From the NCBI GenBank assembly GCA_902780455.1, contig CACZFO010000005.1:1-55042 (forward strand): a DNA stretch of 55,042 nt, read 5' to 3'. Shown piece by piece: positions 35,772 to 43,928 of this stretch; positions within the stretch are counted from its first letter, which is position 1, and the number at the start of each line of letters is the position of its first letter. The position numbers and the translations under genes were made by a program. A model generated the notes under the pieces. That model was not told where the DNA came from. It searched no databases and saw only the letters and a list, made by a program, of their open reading frames with translations. The stretch comes from an uncultured Bacteroidia bacterium. Lineage in GTDB: Bacteria; Bacteroidota; Bacteroidia; Bacteroidales; UBA932.

Positions 35772-35779
35772 TATATTTG
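35772..35779 (+). promoter_or_regulatory. -7 promoter element for the orphan lipoprotein at 35806
   Basis: TATATTTG, perfect to TAnnTTTG, 27 nt before the start codon. No clear -33 TTG. Confidence 0.55.
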
Positions 35780-35805
35780 CATTGCAATTTATAAGCAACT
35801 GACAG

Positions 35806-36486
35806 ATGAAAGCAAGAATCGCGATAACTATTACAGCAGCAACATTATTGTCCGTACTTCTGTTCTCTTGTAAAAACAACGGTTCAGGGACGGACGGCAA
35901 TCCGGCAGCCCAGGACTCTGAAGGGAAGCTGGCGGAGGCTGCTATGGAAAGCCCTGAGGGCAAAGCTGAATCCCAGGACCCTGGAACACAGGGGAACATT
36001 GACGTGGTATATCTTGCCGGTTTGTACTGCAAGGTCACGGACATGGACAAGGCAAGAATATTCCTGGGAAAGGAAACAAACAACCTGTTTGCCGTAAAGA
36101 AAGACGTAGAGAACAACTACGCATCCGTTTATGCACAGACCCAGTACGAGAACTCGCTGAATTTCTACATGTGGACAGACAAGGACGGAACCAAGGTCCT
36201 GGGTGTAAACCTCGTGGAAATAGGCGAAAAGGGCCGCAACAAGAAATCTCTGCAATTTTTCACTTATGACGCCAGACTGAACATGGCGGTTCCATGCAAG
36301 AGACTCAATGAAATCATCACCAACAAGATAATGTCCATAAGACATTCAATCTCATCGTTTGTTTTCAGGATCCCCACCTCTCCTGAGGACGAAAACATTA
36401 CCTTGGGCTACTGGGAAAAGAAGGACAAGGACAAATACCACGAGATTGTCTTCGAGTGGGACGGCCACACTTTCAACATCAGGTAG
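35806..36486 (+). CDS. Orphan lipoprotein of unknown function
   Basis: 226 residues. Signal peptide with lipobox VLLFSC, then a disordered linker rich in Gly, Ala, Glu and Ser (about 22-65). The folded part begins IDVVYLAGLYCKVTDMDKARIFL and continues through alternating strands, NLFAVKKDVENNYASVYAQ, LNFYMWTDKDGTKVLGVNLVEIG, LQFFTYDARLNMAVPC, to a C-terminal FEWDGHTFNIR. This end looks like the last strand of a small beta domain. I do not recognise a family. It is divergent from the LRR operon, shares its regulatory region, and its stop codon directly abuts that of the GH84 gene on the other strand. Confidence 0.75.
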   Translation: MKARIAITITAATLLSVLLFSCKNNGSGTDGNPAAQDSEGKLAEAAMESPEGKAESQDPGTQGNIDVVYLAGLYCKVTDMDKARIFLGKETNNLFAVKKDVENNYASVYAQTQYENSLNFYMWTDKDGTKVLGVNLVEIGEKGRNKKSLQFFTYDARLNMAVPCKRLNEIITNKIMSIRHSISSFVFRIPTSPEDENITLGYWEKKDKDKYHEIVFEWDGHTFNIR

Positions 36487-38625
36487 TTATTTTGCCGCCT
36501 GCTGCCTGAGCCACTGGATGAACGGAAGCAGGCACTTGGCTGCAGGCTCAGCCGTGCGCTCGGCCATCTTGATATGCTCCCCCATTCCTCCCAGGATTTC
36601 AAACCTGAAGTCCGGGTCTTTTTCGTAATCGCGATGAGGAATATCACCGCCTGATGAGAAGCCGGTCTTGCCCGGATGCCTTTTCTCCAGCAGAAGCAGG
36701 GCCTCCTTGGTCATCGCCTCAAGTTTCAGAAGCCAAGGGCGGATGTCGTTGTAGAAGAGACGGTCAGACTCATTTCCAGAGTCTTTCATCTTCATTATCT
36801 GAACGCAAGATGCATTGACTTTTTTCAGCTCGGCGATAAGGTTTCCCGGTGCAGGCTTCCCTCGCTCTACAGACTGCTTGTATCTGGATATCAGGTACTC
36901 GAACTTATCATTGTCATAATAGCGGAGAGCAGGAATGATGTTCATCATGTCCTTTGCCCTGTCTTTACCCACAACTGCCACAACTGCAGCCTCCCAACTG
37001 CGGTAGTTGTTGAAAGCATTGTTATTCCATGAATAGTCTGCAGTGCTGAAAAGGCCGATCTTGGAAAGTTCTCCCTGCTGCATAGGGTTTACTATAAGCG
37101 TGTTGGCCCCGGTCAGGGAACCTTCCAGCGATGACGTGCTGTATATATGGATCTCATCCCTGAAGTTGGTATAGGCATCGCCGATGAAGAGCTTGGTCAT
37201 GTCCTGGTCGTTGCACAGGTAGTTCCACCACCAGCTCGTGTTGCGCCCTAGCCAGGACTTTACCTTTGCAAGGTCATGGTTGTTCGGGACAGACCATACG
37301 TTTGCTCCGGTGATATAGATGTTTACCTTTTCCGGTACTGGAGAAAGACTCTGGAAGAAAGCCTTTGCCTGGTCTTCTTCCACCCATGAATAAGCGTAGA
37401 GCTGAGGCACATAGTGAAGCGGTTTGACGGTATCTGCCGGTGCAGCCCCTTTCTTGTTCCACCGCCTGTCTATCGTATTCTGAAGAAGTGTAAGGTTGTC
37501 TGCACAAAGCTTGAGTTTCACCGGGTCTGAAGAAACCCCCACATCATCCACAAACACTCCGAACTGCCTGACTCCCAGAGAATACATGCTCTCAAACTTC
37601 TTCATTATATGAGGAATGACATCCTTGTCCAGCCCTTCTGCAAATGCCTTGCCCGGATGTATCGCCCAGATGAAATCCACCTTGTTCTGCCTGGCAGTCT
37701 GCGCTATATCCTTCATCATGTCCTGGGTCAGGTATCCGATCCTCTCCTGCTCCGGAGTGATTGTCTTTGGATAAGGCTCTCCCCAATACCTGGAATGGTA
37801 AGGGTCGCTCTTTGCTCCGTACATGTAGGTGTTCAGCTTGTAGCGTGCCATGAAGCGGAACAGGTCCTTGGTAACCGCAGCTGAATAAGGCACGCCGTAG
37901 TATCCTTCTATTACTCCGCGATGCTTGACATCTGCCCAGTCGTAGATGGTGACGGCAGGCTTGAATTCATGGTCCAGTATCTGCTCCAGGGAGGCCAGGC
38001 CGCAGAACACGGCATCTGTATTCACCCCAAGTATCAGCACCTGGGCCAGGTTTTCTGAACCTCTGTATACATGCAGCTGTTCAACTGGACTTCTTTCTGT
38101 CTTGGCACCAGAGTCAAAGATCCGGTCTATCCAGCCGCTGTTTGTAAGACAGAGTATATGGCAATCGTACATTTCTGACTGTTTCACTTCAGCCGCCTTC
38201 AGAGGATTATTGTCCAGATTCCACTCAGTGGCCATCCTGTCCACTGACTGCCCGGAACTGAAGACTCCAAGAAGTATGTTTGGACAGTCCTTCCTGTAAC
38301 TGTCTGAAAACTCGTATTCAAATCCATGCTCCTCCAATATCTGTCCGACTCTTGCCAATGTCACATCATCGATCAGTGATTCTGCAACAATGTTGACCTT
38401 CTTATCCTGCATTGAGGATTTCTTGAAATAGCATTGCCCTGCGTCCGGATGACTCACCATCTTCTGCGGAACAGGATAAATCTTATAATACAAAGCTCCT
38501 TCAAACATCCATTTGTAAACATTTCCTAATGACTGCTGTCCCAAGGCACGGGTGCTCAGACAGATGCAAACGGCAAAAAGAAAAGGCAGCACTGCCAAAC
38601 GGATAAATCTTATATTCTTAATCAT
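36487..38625 (-). CDS. GH84 beta-N-acetylglucosaminidase (hyaluronidase/O-GlcNAcase-like), exported
   Basis: 712 residues from MIKNIRFIRL (38625), with a signal peptide ending near TRALGQ. An N-terminal hexosaminidase-type domain (about 45-205; YKIYPVPQKMVS) leads to a catalytic barrel starting HRGVIEGYYGVPYS (about 235) and containing KLNTYMYGAKSDPYHSRYWGEPYP. The catalytic Asp pair of GH84, acting by substrate-assisted catalysis, is in FGVFVDDVG (Asp360, Asp361). A helical C-terminal region follows. Known relatives (NagJ, BT4395) remove N-acetylglucosamine from host glycans or O-GlcNAc proteins. It is the last gene of the rlmN-patatin-recX run, 23 nt after recX, an odd place for a glycan-degrading enzyme. 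Confidence 0.92.
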   Translation of the reverse strand: MIKNIRFIRLAVLPFLFAVCICLSTRALGQQSLGNVYKWMFEGALYYKIYPVPQKMVSHPDAGQCYFKKSSMQDKKVNIVAESLIDDVTLARVGQILEEHGFEYEFSDSYRKDCPNILLGVFSSGQSVDRMATEWNLDNNPLKAAEVKQSEMYDCHILCLTNSGWIDRIFDSGAKTERSPVEQLHVYRGSENLAQVLILGVNTDAVFCGLASLEQILDHEFKPAVTIYDWADVKHRGVIEGYYGVPYSAAVTKDLFRFMARYKLNTYMYGAKSDPYHSRYWGEPYPKTITPEQERIGYLTQDMMKDIAQTARQNKVDFIWAIHPGKAFAEGLDKDVIPHIMKKFESMYSLGVRQFGVFVDDVGVSSDPVKLKLCADNLTLLQNTIDRRWNKKGAAPADTVKPLHYVPQLYAYSWVEEDQAKAFFQSLSPVPEKVNIYITGANVWSVPNNHDLAKVKSWLGRNTSWWWNYLCNDQDMTKLFIGDAYTNFRDEIHIYSTSSLEGSLTGANTLIVNPMQQGELSKIGLFSTADYSWNNNAFNNYRSWEAAVVAVVGKDRAKDMMNIIPALRYYDNDKFEYLISRYKQSVERGKPAPGNLIAELKKVNASCVQIMKMKDSGNESDRLFYNDIRPWLLKLEAMTKEALLLLEKRHPGKTGFSSGGDIPHRDYEKDPDFRFEILGGMGEHIKMAERTAEPAAKCLLPFIQWLRQQAAK

Positions 38626-38648
38626 CGCGATAATTGTTTTTCCATGAT

Positions 38649-39287
38649 TCAACATAATTTGCCAAGAGCTGCTGTTAGCCTGGACGGGAAACCTTTTGAG
38701 CTGGCATAAGCATTCAGCGCCTCTTTTGTCTGGAGGGAAGACGTGCGGAGCTTCATCTGAATGGCATAAATCTTTCTCTGCAGGGAGGCCTTCCTTTTGT
38801 AATATTCCTTCACATCTCCGGAATCACCAGGACTTTCAAGTTCCTCCAGTTCCCGCTGCAACCCCTCAAGCTTCAAACGCAATCCTGCATCTTTCTTTTC
38901 CGCCTTCCTTTCAAGTTCCTTGCGCTTTTTGGAAAGGAGGATGCGGAGGATTTCCATAGCCAGACCTTCCTCTGCCTTAACGGCTTCCTCAGCAATGCTT
39001 CTTTCCACTCCGGCATCGCCGAGACCTCTGAGGATCTTCTCAGGCCCCCACTTTGAAAAGCGCAGCTTGTCACGGGTATAGGCTCTGGCAAAGCGGGAAT
39101 CATCTATGTATTTTTCCCTGACAAGTTCATCTACGACCTTCTCTGCTCCAGATGTATCCGCCTCAAGCCACCTCAGCAGCTTTGTCCTGGCCTGTCCGGA
39201 GGAGATTTCCCTCCTCGAGCATAGCGCCATAAGCTTTGTCCTTGCCCTCTCCAAAGCAGTTTCCTGCTTTATGTTCCTGCCTGCCAT
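38649..39287 (-). CDS. recX: RecX family regulatory protein, with extra charged insert
   Basis: RecX binds and modulates RecA filaments. The N-terminal three-helix modules are recognised in ALERARTKLMALCSRREIS, GAEKVVDELVREKYIDDSRFARAYTRDKL and WGPEKILRGLGDAGVERSIAEEAV. The protein has 212 residues, longer than the usual 150-170: a Lys/Glu-rich, probably coiled-coil insert of about 45 residues (within 125-180) separates the last module (SLQTKEALNAYASSKGF) from the rest. recA itself is about 3.6 kb away on the other strand. The gene is 15 nt after the patatin gene and 23 nt before GH84, within one minus-strand run. Confidence 0.85.
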   Translation of the reverse strand: MAGRNIKQETALERARTKLMALCSRREISSGQARTKLLRWLEADTSGAEKVVDELVREKYIDDSRFARAYTRDKLRFSKWGPEKILRGLGDAGVERSIAEEAVKAEEGLAMEILRILLSKKRKELERKAEKKDAGLRLKLEGLQRELEELESPGDSGDVKEYYKRKASLQRKIYAIQMKLRTSSLQTKEALNAYASSKGFPSRLTAALGKLC

Positions 39288-39302
39288 CCCACGAACCCGA
39301 TG

Positions 39303-41606
39303 CTAGAAATAATAACCGAATGAAAGATAAGCGCCCACTTTCTTTTTCTTGTAGTCGCTCCAGTGAAGGTTGAATGTAAGCGGTCCAACTTTGGTCTGGT
39401 ATGAATACTGGGCTCCAAAGCCCCAGAATCCCTTATGGCTGAAGCTCAGCATCTTGTCTACACTTTCTCCTCTGCGAAGATAATTCCCGATCAGATACAC
39501 AAAATGGCTCTTGCCCAGCCTCTTCCTCAAATCGGCCCTGAAGACGCTCACGGAATTGTCAAAGGCATTGATGTGGTTGATTCCCACGAAAGGAATCTGA
39601 TGCTCTACGTAACGTCCTGCCTCCAAACCTCCAAGGAAGTTGTAGAAAGGAAGCTCACGCCTGTTGCGGATGTTGATCCTGCTGTAGAAATGAGGTTCCA
39701 TCACAAAATCCCTGCCCAGGTCAAATGCCATGTCGGTCTTGATCATGAAGGAGGCAAAACTCTTGAACTTTGAGTGGAATCCCAAAAAATAATACGATGC
39801 GTCAAGCTGCAGGAACATTCCGCTGTTGGCAAAGTACTTGCTGTCTCTGTTATCCATTATTCCTCGTCCGAAAACGGAAACATATCCCTTGGCCTTCAGG
39901 TCGGAGCCGCTGATTTCCTCTATGTCGGTAAGGAACCTGGAGAATTTGTAGCTCTCCACCTTGGCGCCGAGTTTCACGTCCAGATCCCTGAAATACTTGA
40001 TGTTTGCCAGAGCTGCCTCAAATCCGTTATAGACAAATTTGATGTTGTTGTGCGAAGACTTGTCGGAATAGATATTCACATCTTTCTTTGAATACATGTA
40101 ACTGAGTTCAAGGCGCGGGAACTTACGGAACATGTGGTCGTATTCTACCTTGAAGTACGGGTTGTAGCTGAGCCTTGCCAAAAGGCTTGCCTTTGGCCCG
40201 TGCATCGCATACTGCCTCACGCCTATCCTCAGCAGCAGGGCGGCTGCTTCTTCCGTATCATATCTTGCACCCAGGCTCACTATATTCGGCTTTCCTTTTA
40301 CAAACTTGAATATCAGGTCATATTCCGGAACGCCTCCGGAGTTGGTATTGGACCTCTTCAACTGATAGGTAACCTGGGAAAAGGCCTGGGTCCCGTTGAA
40401 CACCGAGATGGCATTGTTTATCTGGGAACCGTATATAACCTGATGTTCCTGGAGGCCAGCCAGTTTCATGAGCCAGTTACGGTCAGCTTCATCGGCTCCG
40501 TCCAGGATGATGTTGCCTATCTTGAACCTGGTCTTGTATATTTCCACAGCCCTGTCGGCGGAGGAATATCCCCTGTTCTCTCCAACCAGCTTAGCCAAAG
40601 CCCTCAGTTCCTCGTCTTTTTCATCGGCAGCCTTGTAGCCGTTTGCAAGAAGTTTTGCCACGGCCTCGCGGTTGAAGCTCAATACTCCGAATTCCTGAAC
40701 TTCAGGATGCATGTATATATCAGTATTCTGCTTGTTTGCCATGAACTTCTCGTTGCCCATGAGGCTTATAAGCTGCATTAGGACAGCATCTATTCCCTTG
40801 AGCTCCTCCGCATTGGCCAGGTCTGTCTGGACGTCTACTCCGATTACGATATTTGCACCCATCTTGCGGGCGACGTCTACAGGATAATTGTTGACCACTC
40901 CGCCGTCTACCAGAACTTTTCCGTCTATTGTCACCGGAGAGAAAAATCCCGGAATGGCCATGCTGGCCCTCATGGCAAGCGGAAGGTATCCATGGTCAAG
41001 AACCACCTCTTCTCCGGTAGCCAGGTCGGTTGCTATGCAGGCATAAGGTATGGGAAGTTTCTTGAAATCAATGGAATCCTGGTAGCCGATGGCAAGACCG
41101 TTGAGAAGGTTAAGCACGTTGTTGCCGCTGACAACTCCCCCCGGAAGGGAGAACACGCCTTTAGATTCGCTCTTGGTACTGTCCTTGGGCTTGATTATCT
41201 CTCCACGGAAATCATCGAGCGGGACATTCAGGATGAACTTCTCTTCGTCCATTTTCTTTGAGAAGTTCAGGTCAGCCCTCTTGATGTTGTCTGAAAGGAG
41301 GTAACCCCAGTCTGCAGTACTCACGATTGAATCTATCTGTGCTGAATTGTAACCCATTGCATACAAGCCGCCTACAAGTGCTCCGATAGATGTTCCCAAT
41401 ACCATGTCGGGTCTTATTCCAACCTCTTCGAGCTTCTTGATAACTCCGATATGGGCCATGCCTTTAGCGCCTCCGCCGCAAAGCACCAGCGCCACCTGTA
41501 TCTTCTTCTGTGGTTCTCCTTTCTTCGTCTTTTTCTGCGCCCAGACATTACCCGAGGCAATCAGTACAACAAGGAACAAAAGCAAAAGGTTCTTCAACTT
41601 GCACAT
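39303..41606 (-). CDS. Patatin-like phospholipase with C-terminal Omp85-like beta-barrel
   Basis: 767 residues: signal peptide (ending NVWAQ), patatin domain (about 36-330), a POTRA-like stretch (about 345-430) and a C-terminal 16-strand-type barrel ending in Phe (YLSFGYYF). The Ser-Asp dyad is intact: oxyanion loop CGGGAKGMAHIG (44-49 core), nucleophile in GTSIGALVGG (Ser73), acid in VDGGVVNNYPVDVARKMGA. This is the PlpD-type architecture, in which the barrel presents or releases the lipase at the outer membrane (type Vd secretion); in Bacteroidota it may stay on the surface. It lies between rlmN (8-nt gap) and recX (15-nt gap). Confidence 0.93.
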   Translation of the reverse strand: MCKLKNLLLLFLVVLIASGNVWAQKKTKKGEPQKKIQVALVLCGGGAKGMAHIGVIKKLEEVGIRPDMVLGTSIGALVGGLYAMGYNSAQIDSIVSTADWGYLLSDNIKRADLNFSKKMDEEKFILNVPLDDFRGEIIKPKDSTKSESKGVFSLPGGVVSGNNVLNLLNGLAIGYQDSIDFKKLPIPYACIATDLATGEEVVLDHGYLPLAMRASMAIPGFFSPVTIDGKVLVDGGVVNNYPVDVARKMGANIVIGVDVQTDLANAEELKGIDAVLMQLISLMGNEKFMANKQNTDIYMHPEVQEFGVLSFNREAVAKLLANGYKAADEKDEELRALAKLVGENRGYSSADRAVEIYKTRFKIGNIILDGADEADRNWLMKLAGLQEHQVIYGSQINNAISVFNGTQAFSQVTYQLKRSNTNSGGVPEYDLIFKFVKGKPNIVSLGARYDTEEAAALLLRIGVRQYAMHGPKASLLARLSYNPYFKVEYDHMFRKFPRLELSYMYSKKDVNIYSDKSSHNNIKFVYNGFEAALANIKYFRDLDVKLGAKVESYKFSRFLTDIEEISGSDLKAKGYVSVFGRGIMDNRDSKYFANSGMFLQLDASYYFLGFHSKFKSFASFMIKTDMAFDLGRDFVMEPHFYSRINIRNRRELPFYNFLGGLEAGRYVEHQIPFVGINHINAFDNSVSVFRADLRKRLGKSHFVYLIGNYLRRGESVDKMLSFSHKGFWGFGAQYSYQTKVGPLTFNLHWSDYKKKKVGAYLSFGYYF

Positions 41607-41614
41607 ATGGTAAA

Positions 41615-42679
41615 CTATTTTGTCGTTACAATATTTCTTTCTTTTCCGCTCAGCATCCCGCAGGCAGCCTCTATGTCCTGGCCCCTTGATGCCCTGAGCG
41701 TTGCAGTTATTCCGGCCCTGCCCAGCTCATACTTGAAAGCCTCCACCGCCTTCATGTCGGAAGGTATGAATTCCGTGTCGCCGATGTCGTGGAAGCGGAT
41801 GAGGTTCACCCTGCATTCCAGACCTTTCAGAAGCGAAACCAAAGCCCTTGCATGCCTTGGAGTATCTGTAAGGCCCTTGAACATTATGTATTCGAAACTG
41901 ACTCTTCTCTGTCCGGAAAAGTCGTACCTGCGGATAATCTGAAGAGTCCTCTCAAGAGGGAATGCCGCTTCACTTGGCATAAGGTCCAGCCTTTCAGCAT
42001 GGAACGGGTTGTGAAGGCTGATTGCCAGGTGTGCTGAACATTCATCAAGGAACCTTTCCAAAGGAGACTTGCCCTGGCCCTCATGCACCGCCTTGTTCAC
42101 TCCTATCGAGCTCACCGTTATCCTTTTGGGGCTCCACGCACATCCCCATCCGGAAGTCAGCACCTGAACGGCCCTGAGCACATTGTCAAGGTTGTCAAAA
42201 GGCTCGCCCATCCCCATGAACACGGCATTGGTAAGATCTTCCGCCTCATCGATGAAGAAAAACTGAGACAGTATCTGGGCAGCGTCCAGGTTACCGTGGA
42301 AGCCCTGTCTGCCCGTCATGCAGAAACGGCAACCCATCCTGCACCCCGCCTGGGAAGAAACGCACAGTGTCTTGCGGTCCTTGTCAGGAATCATCACGGC
42401 CTCCACAAAGTTTCCCTCACCTTCCCCGATGTCAAACAGGTACTTCCTGGTTCCGTCCTTGCTGAGCGCATACTTGGAATACGGCACGGCACCCAACTCA
42501 AAATTATCGCCGAGAAACTGCCGGGTTTTCAAAGAAAGGTTTGTCATGGCTGAAATGGAATCCACCCGCTTTTTGTAAAGCCAGTCGCAGATCTGACTGG
42601 CATTGAAAGACGGCAACCCCGCCTGAAGGCAGAAATCCTTCAGTTCACCAAGAGTCATGCCGAGCAGTTTCCGTTTCAT
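41615..42679 (-). CDS. rlmN: 23S rRNA (adenine2503-C2)-methyltransferase RlmN
   Basis: Radical-SAM enzyme that methylates A2503 of 23S rRNA and A37 of some tRNAs. 354 residues. The [4Fe-4S]/SAM motif CxxxCxxC is at Cys113, Cys117 and Cys120 (CRMGCRFCMTGRQGFHGN). Other landmarks: MGMGEPFDNLDNVLRAV, RITVSSIGV, LAISLHNPF, FEYIMFKGLTD, LIRFHDIGDTEFIPS and the catalytic C-terminal Cys in SRGQDIEAACGML. It has a good promoter just upstream (TTG-19-TAAATTTG) whose predicted start site almost coincides with the ATG. First gene of the run to GH84, and divergent from recA. Confidence 0.97.
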   Translation of the reverse strand: MKRKLLGMTLGELKDFCLQAGLPSFNASQICDWLYKKRVDSISAMTNLSLKTRQFLGDNFELGAVPYSKYALSKDGTRKYLFDIGEGEGNFVEAVMIPDKDRKTLCVSSQAGCRMGCRFCMTGRQGFHGNLDAAQILSQFFFIDEAEDLTNAVFMGMGEPFDNLDNVLRAVQVLTSGWGCAWSPKRITVSSIGVNKAVHEGQGKSPLERFLDECSAHLAISLHNPFHAERLDLMPSEAAFPLERTLQIIRRYDFSGQRRVSFEYIMFKGLTDTPRHARALVSLLKGLECRVNLIRFHDIGDTEFIPSDMKAVEAFKYELGRAGITATLRASRGQDIEAACGMLSGKERNIVTTK

Positions 42680-42686
42680 TCCGCTC

Positions 42687-42716
42687 CAAATTTACAACAA
42701 AAAGCCGCTACGACAA
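42687..42716 (-). promoter_or_regulatory. Promoter of the rlmN-patatin-recX-GH84 run
   Basis: Minus-strand TTG (42714-42716), 19-nt spacer, TAAATTTG (42687-42694). The last base of the -7 box is 8 nt from the A of the ATG at 42679, implying a very short or absent 5' leader. Confidence 0.6.
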
Positions 42717-42755
42717 CAGTTGCCTTGTTGAATTCATCTCAAAAAATTTTTCTCA

Positions 42756-42790
42756 TTGACAAAACCTGTCAAAACATCACTTTACCTTTG
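42756..42790 (+). promoter_or_regulatory. recA upstream dyad and -7 element
   Basis: The dyad TTGACA-AAACC-TGTCAA (42756-42772, perfect 6-bp half-sites, 5-nt spacer) lies 10 nt before TACCTTTG (42783-42790), a perfect -7 match. A second -7 match, TATATTTG, is at 42840-42847, 26 nt before the recA start. The dyad is a candidate operator. Confidence 0.5.
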
Positions 42791-42872
42791 CACCGTAAAA
42801 TAATTGAGAATTATCAAATGAGGCTATCGATTATATGACTATATTTGTAGACAATAACTAATACTTGAGATT

Positions 42873-43916
42873 ATGGCTAAAGAGAAAGAGAATGCTGCAA
42901 CTTCCGTGCAGAAAGAGAACGTGAACGCTGAAAAGCTGAAGGCCCTGCAGGCCACGCTGGACAAGATTGAGAAGGATTTCGGCAAAGGTACGATCATGAA
43001 GTTGGGAGACCAGCCAAAATTCGATGTATCCATCATCCCTACCGGCTCCATTGCCCTTGACCATGCACTTGGAATCGGAGGATATCCAAGAGGAAGAGTC
43101 ATTGAGATCTATGGTCCGGAGAGCAGCGGAAAGACAACGCTTGCCATCCATGCCATAGCGGAAGCCCAGAAGGCCGGCGGAATTGCTGCGATAATTGATG
43201 CTGAACACGCATTTGACCGCACTTACGCAAAGAAACTGGGAGTGAATGTAGATACACTGCTCATTTCACAGCCTGACAACGGAGAGCAGGCGCTGGAGAT
43301 TGCAGACAGCCTTATAAGGTCAGGAGCCATTGATATCGTTGTAATAGACTCCGTGGCAGCACTTACCCCAAAGGCTGAGATCGAAGGCGACATGGGAGAC
43401 AGCAAGATGGGTCTCCAGGCAAGGCTCATGAGCCAGGCCCTGAGAAAACTCACTGCCAACATATCCAAGACAAACACCTGCTGCATCTTCATCAACCAGC
43501 TCAGGGAAAAGATAGGCATAATGTTCGGCAACCCCGAGACCACAACCGGAGGCAACGCCCTCAAGTTCTACGCTTCAGTCCGCCTGGACGTAAGAAAGCT
43601 CTCCCAGTTGAAGGACGGAGACGACGCTACCGGAAACCGTGCCAGGGTAAAGGTTGTAAAGAACAAGATGGCACCTCCTTTCCGCAAGGCTGAATTCGAC
43701 ATCGTATTCGGAGAAGGTATCTCCAAGGTTGGAGAAATCGTGGATCTGGGTGTGGATCTAGACATCATCAAAAAGAGCGGAAGCTGGTTCAGCTACGGAG
43801 ATTCCAAGCTGGCCCAGGGCAGGGAGGCTGTAAAGCAGCTGCTCAAAGACAATCCTGAACTCTGCGAGGAGATTGAAGCTAAGGTCCGCCAGGCTCTTCA
43901 GGAGGTCAAAGACTGA
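42873..43916 (+). CDS. recA: Recombinase RecA
   Basis: ATP-dependent strand-exchange protein and DNA-damage sensor. 347 residues. Walker A GPESSGKT is at 81-88; Walker B lies in [12 protein letters not shown]; the L1/L2 DNA-binding loop region includes [22 protein letters not shown] and [30 protein letters not shown]. The C-terminal acidic-lysine region is short ([17 protein letters not shown]). The N-terminal 20 residues are Lys/Glu/Asn-rich, as is usual. It is followed 12 nt later by dnaG, so the two are likely co-transcribed. Upstream is a dyad that may be a damage-response operator. Confidence 0.99.
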   Translation: MAKEKENAATSVQKENVNAEKLKALQATLDKIEKDFGKGTIMKLGDQPKFDVSIIPTGSIALDHALGIGGYPRGRVIEIYGPESSGKTTLAIHAIAEAQKAGGIAAIIDAEHAFDRTYAKKLGVNVDTLLISQPDNGEQALEIADSLIRSGAIDIVVIDSVAALTPKAEIEGDMGDSKMGLQARLMSQALRKLTANISKTNTCCIFINQLREKIGIMFGNPETTTGGNALKFYASVRLDVRKLSQLKDGDDATGNRARVKVVKNKMAPPFRKAEFDIVFGEGISKVGEIVDLGVDLDIIKKSGSWFSYGDSKLAQGREAVKQLLKDNPELCEEIEAKVRQALQEVKD

Positions 43917-43928
43917 TAGCTGTTCCCG

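Noticed and set aside
13651..38632. Recurrent TCGCGA sites near several gene starts
   Set aside because: Only about six in the window, fewer than chance expectation for a 6-mer, and mostly inside Ile/Ala codons of signal peptides.
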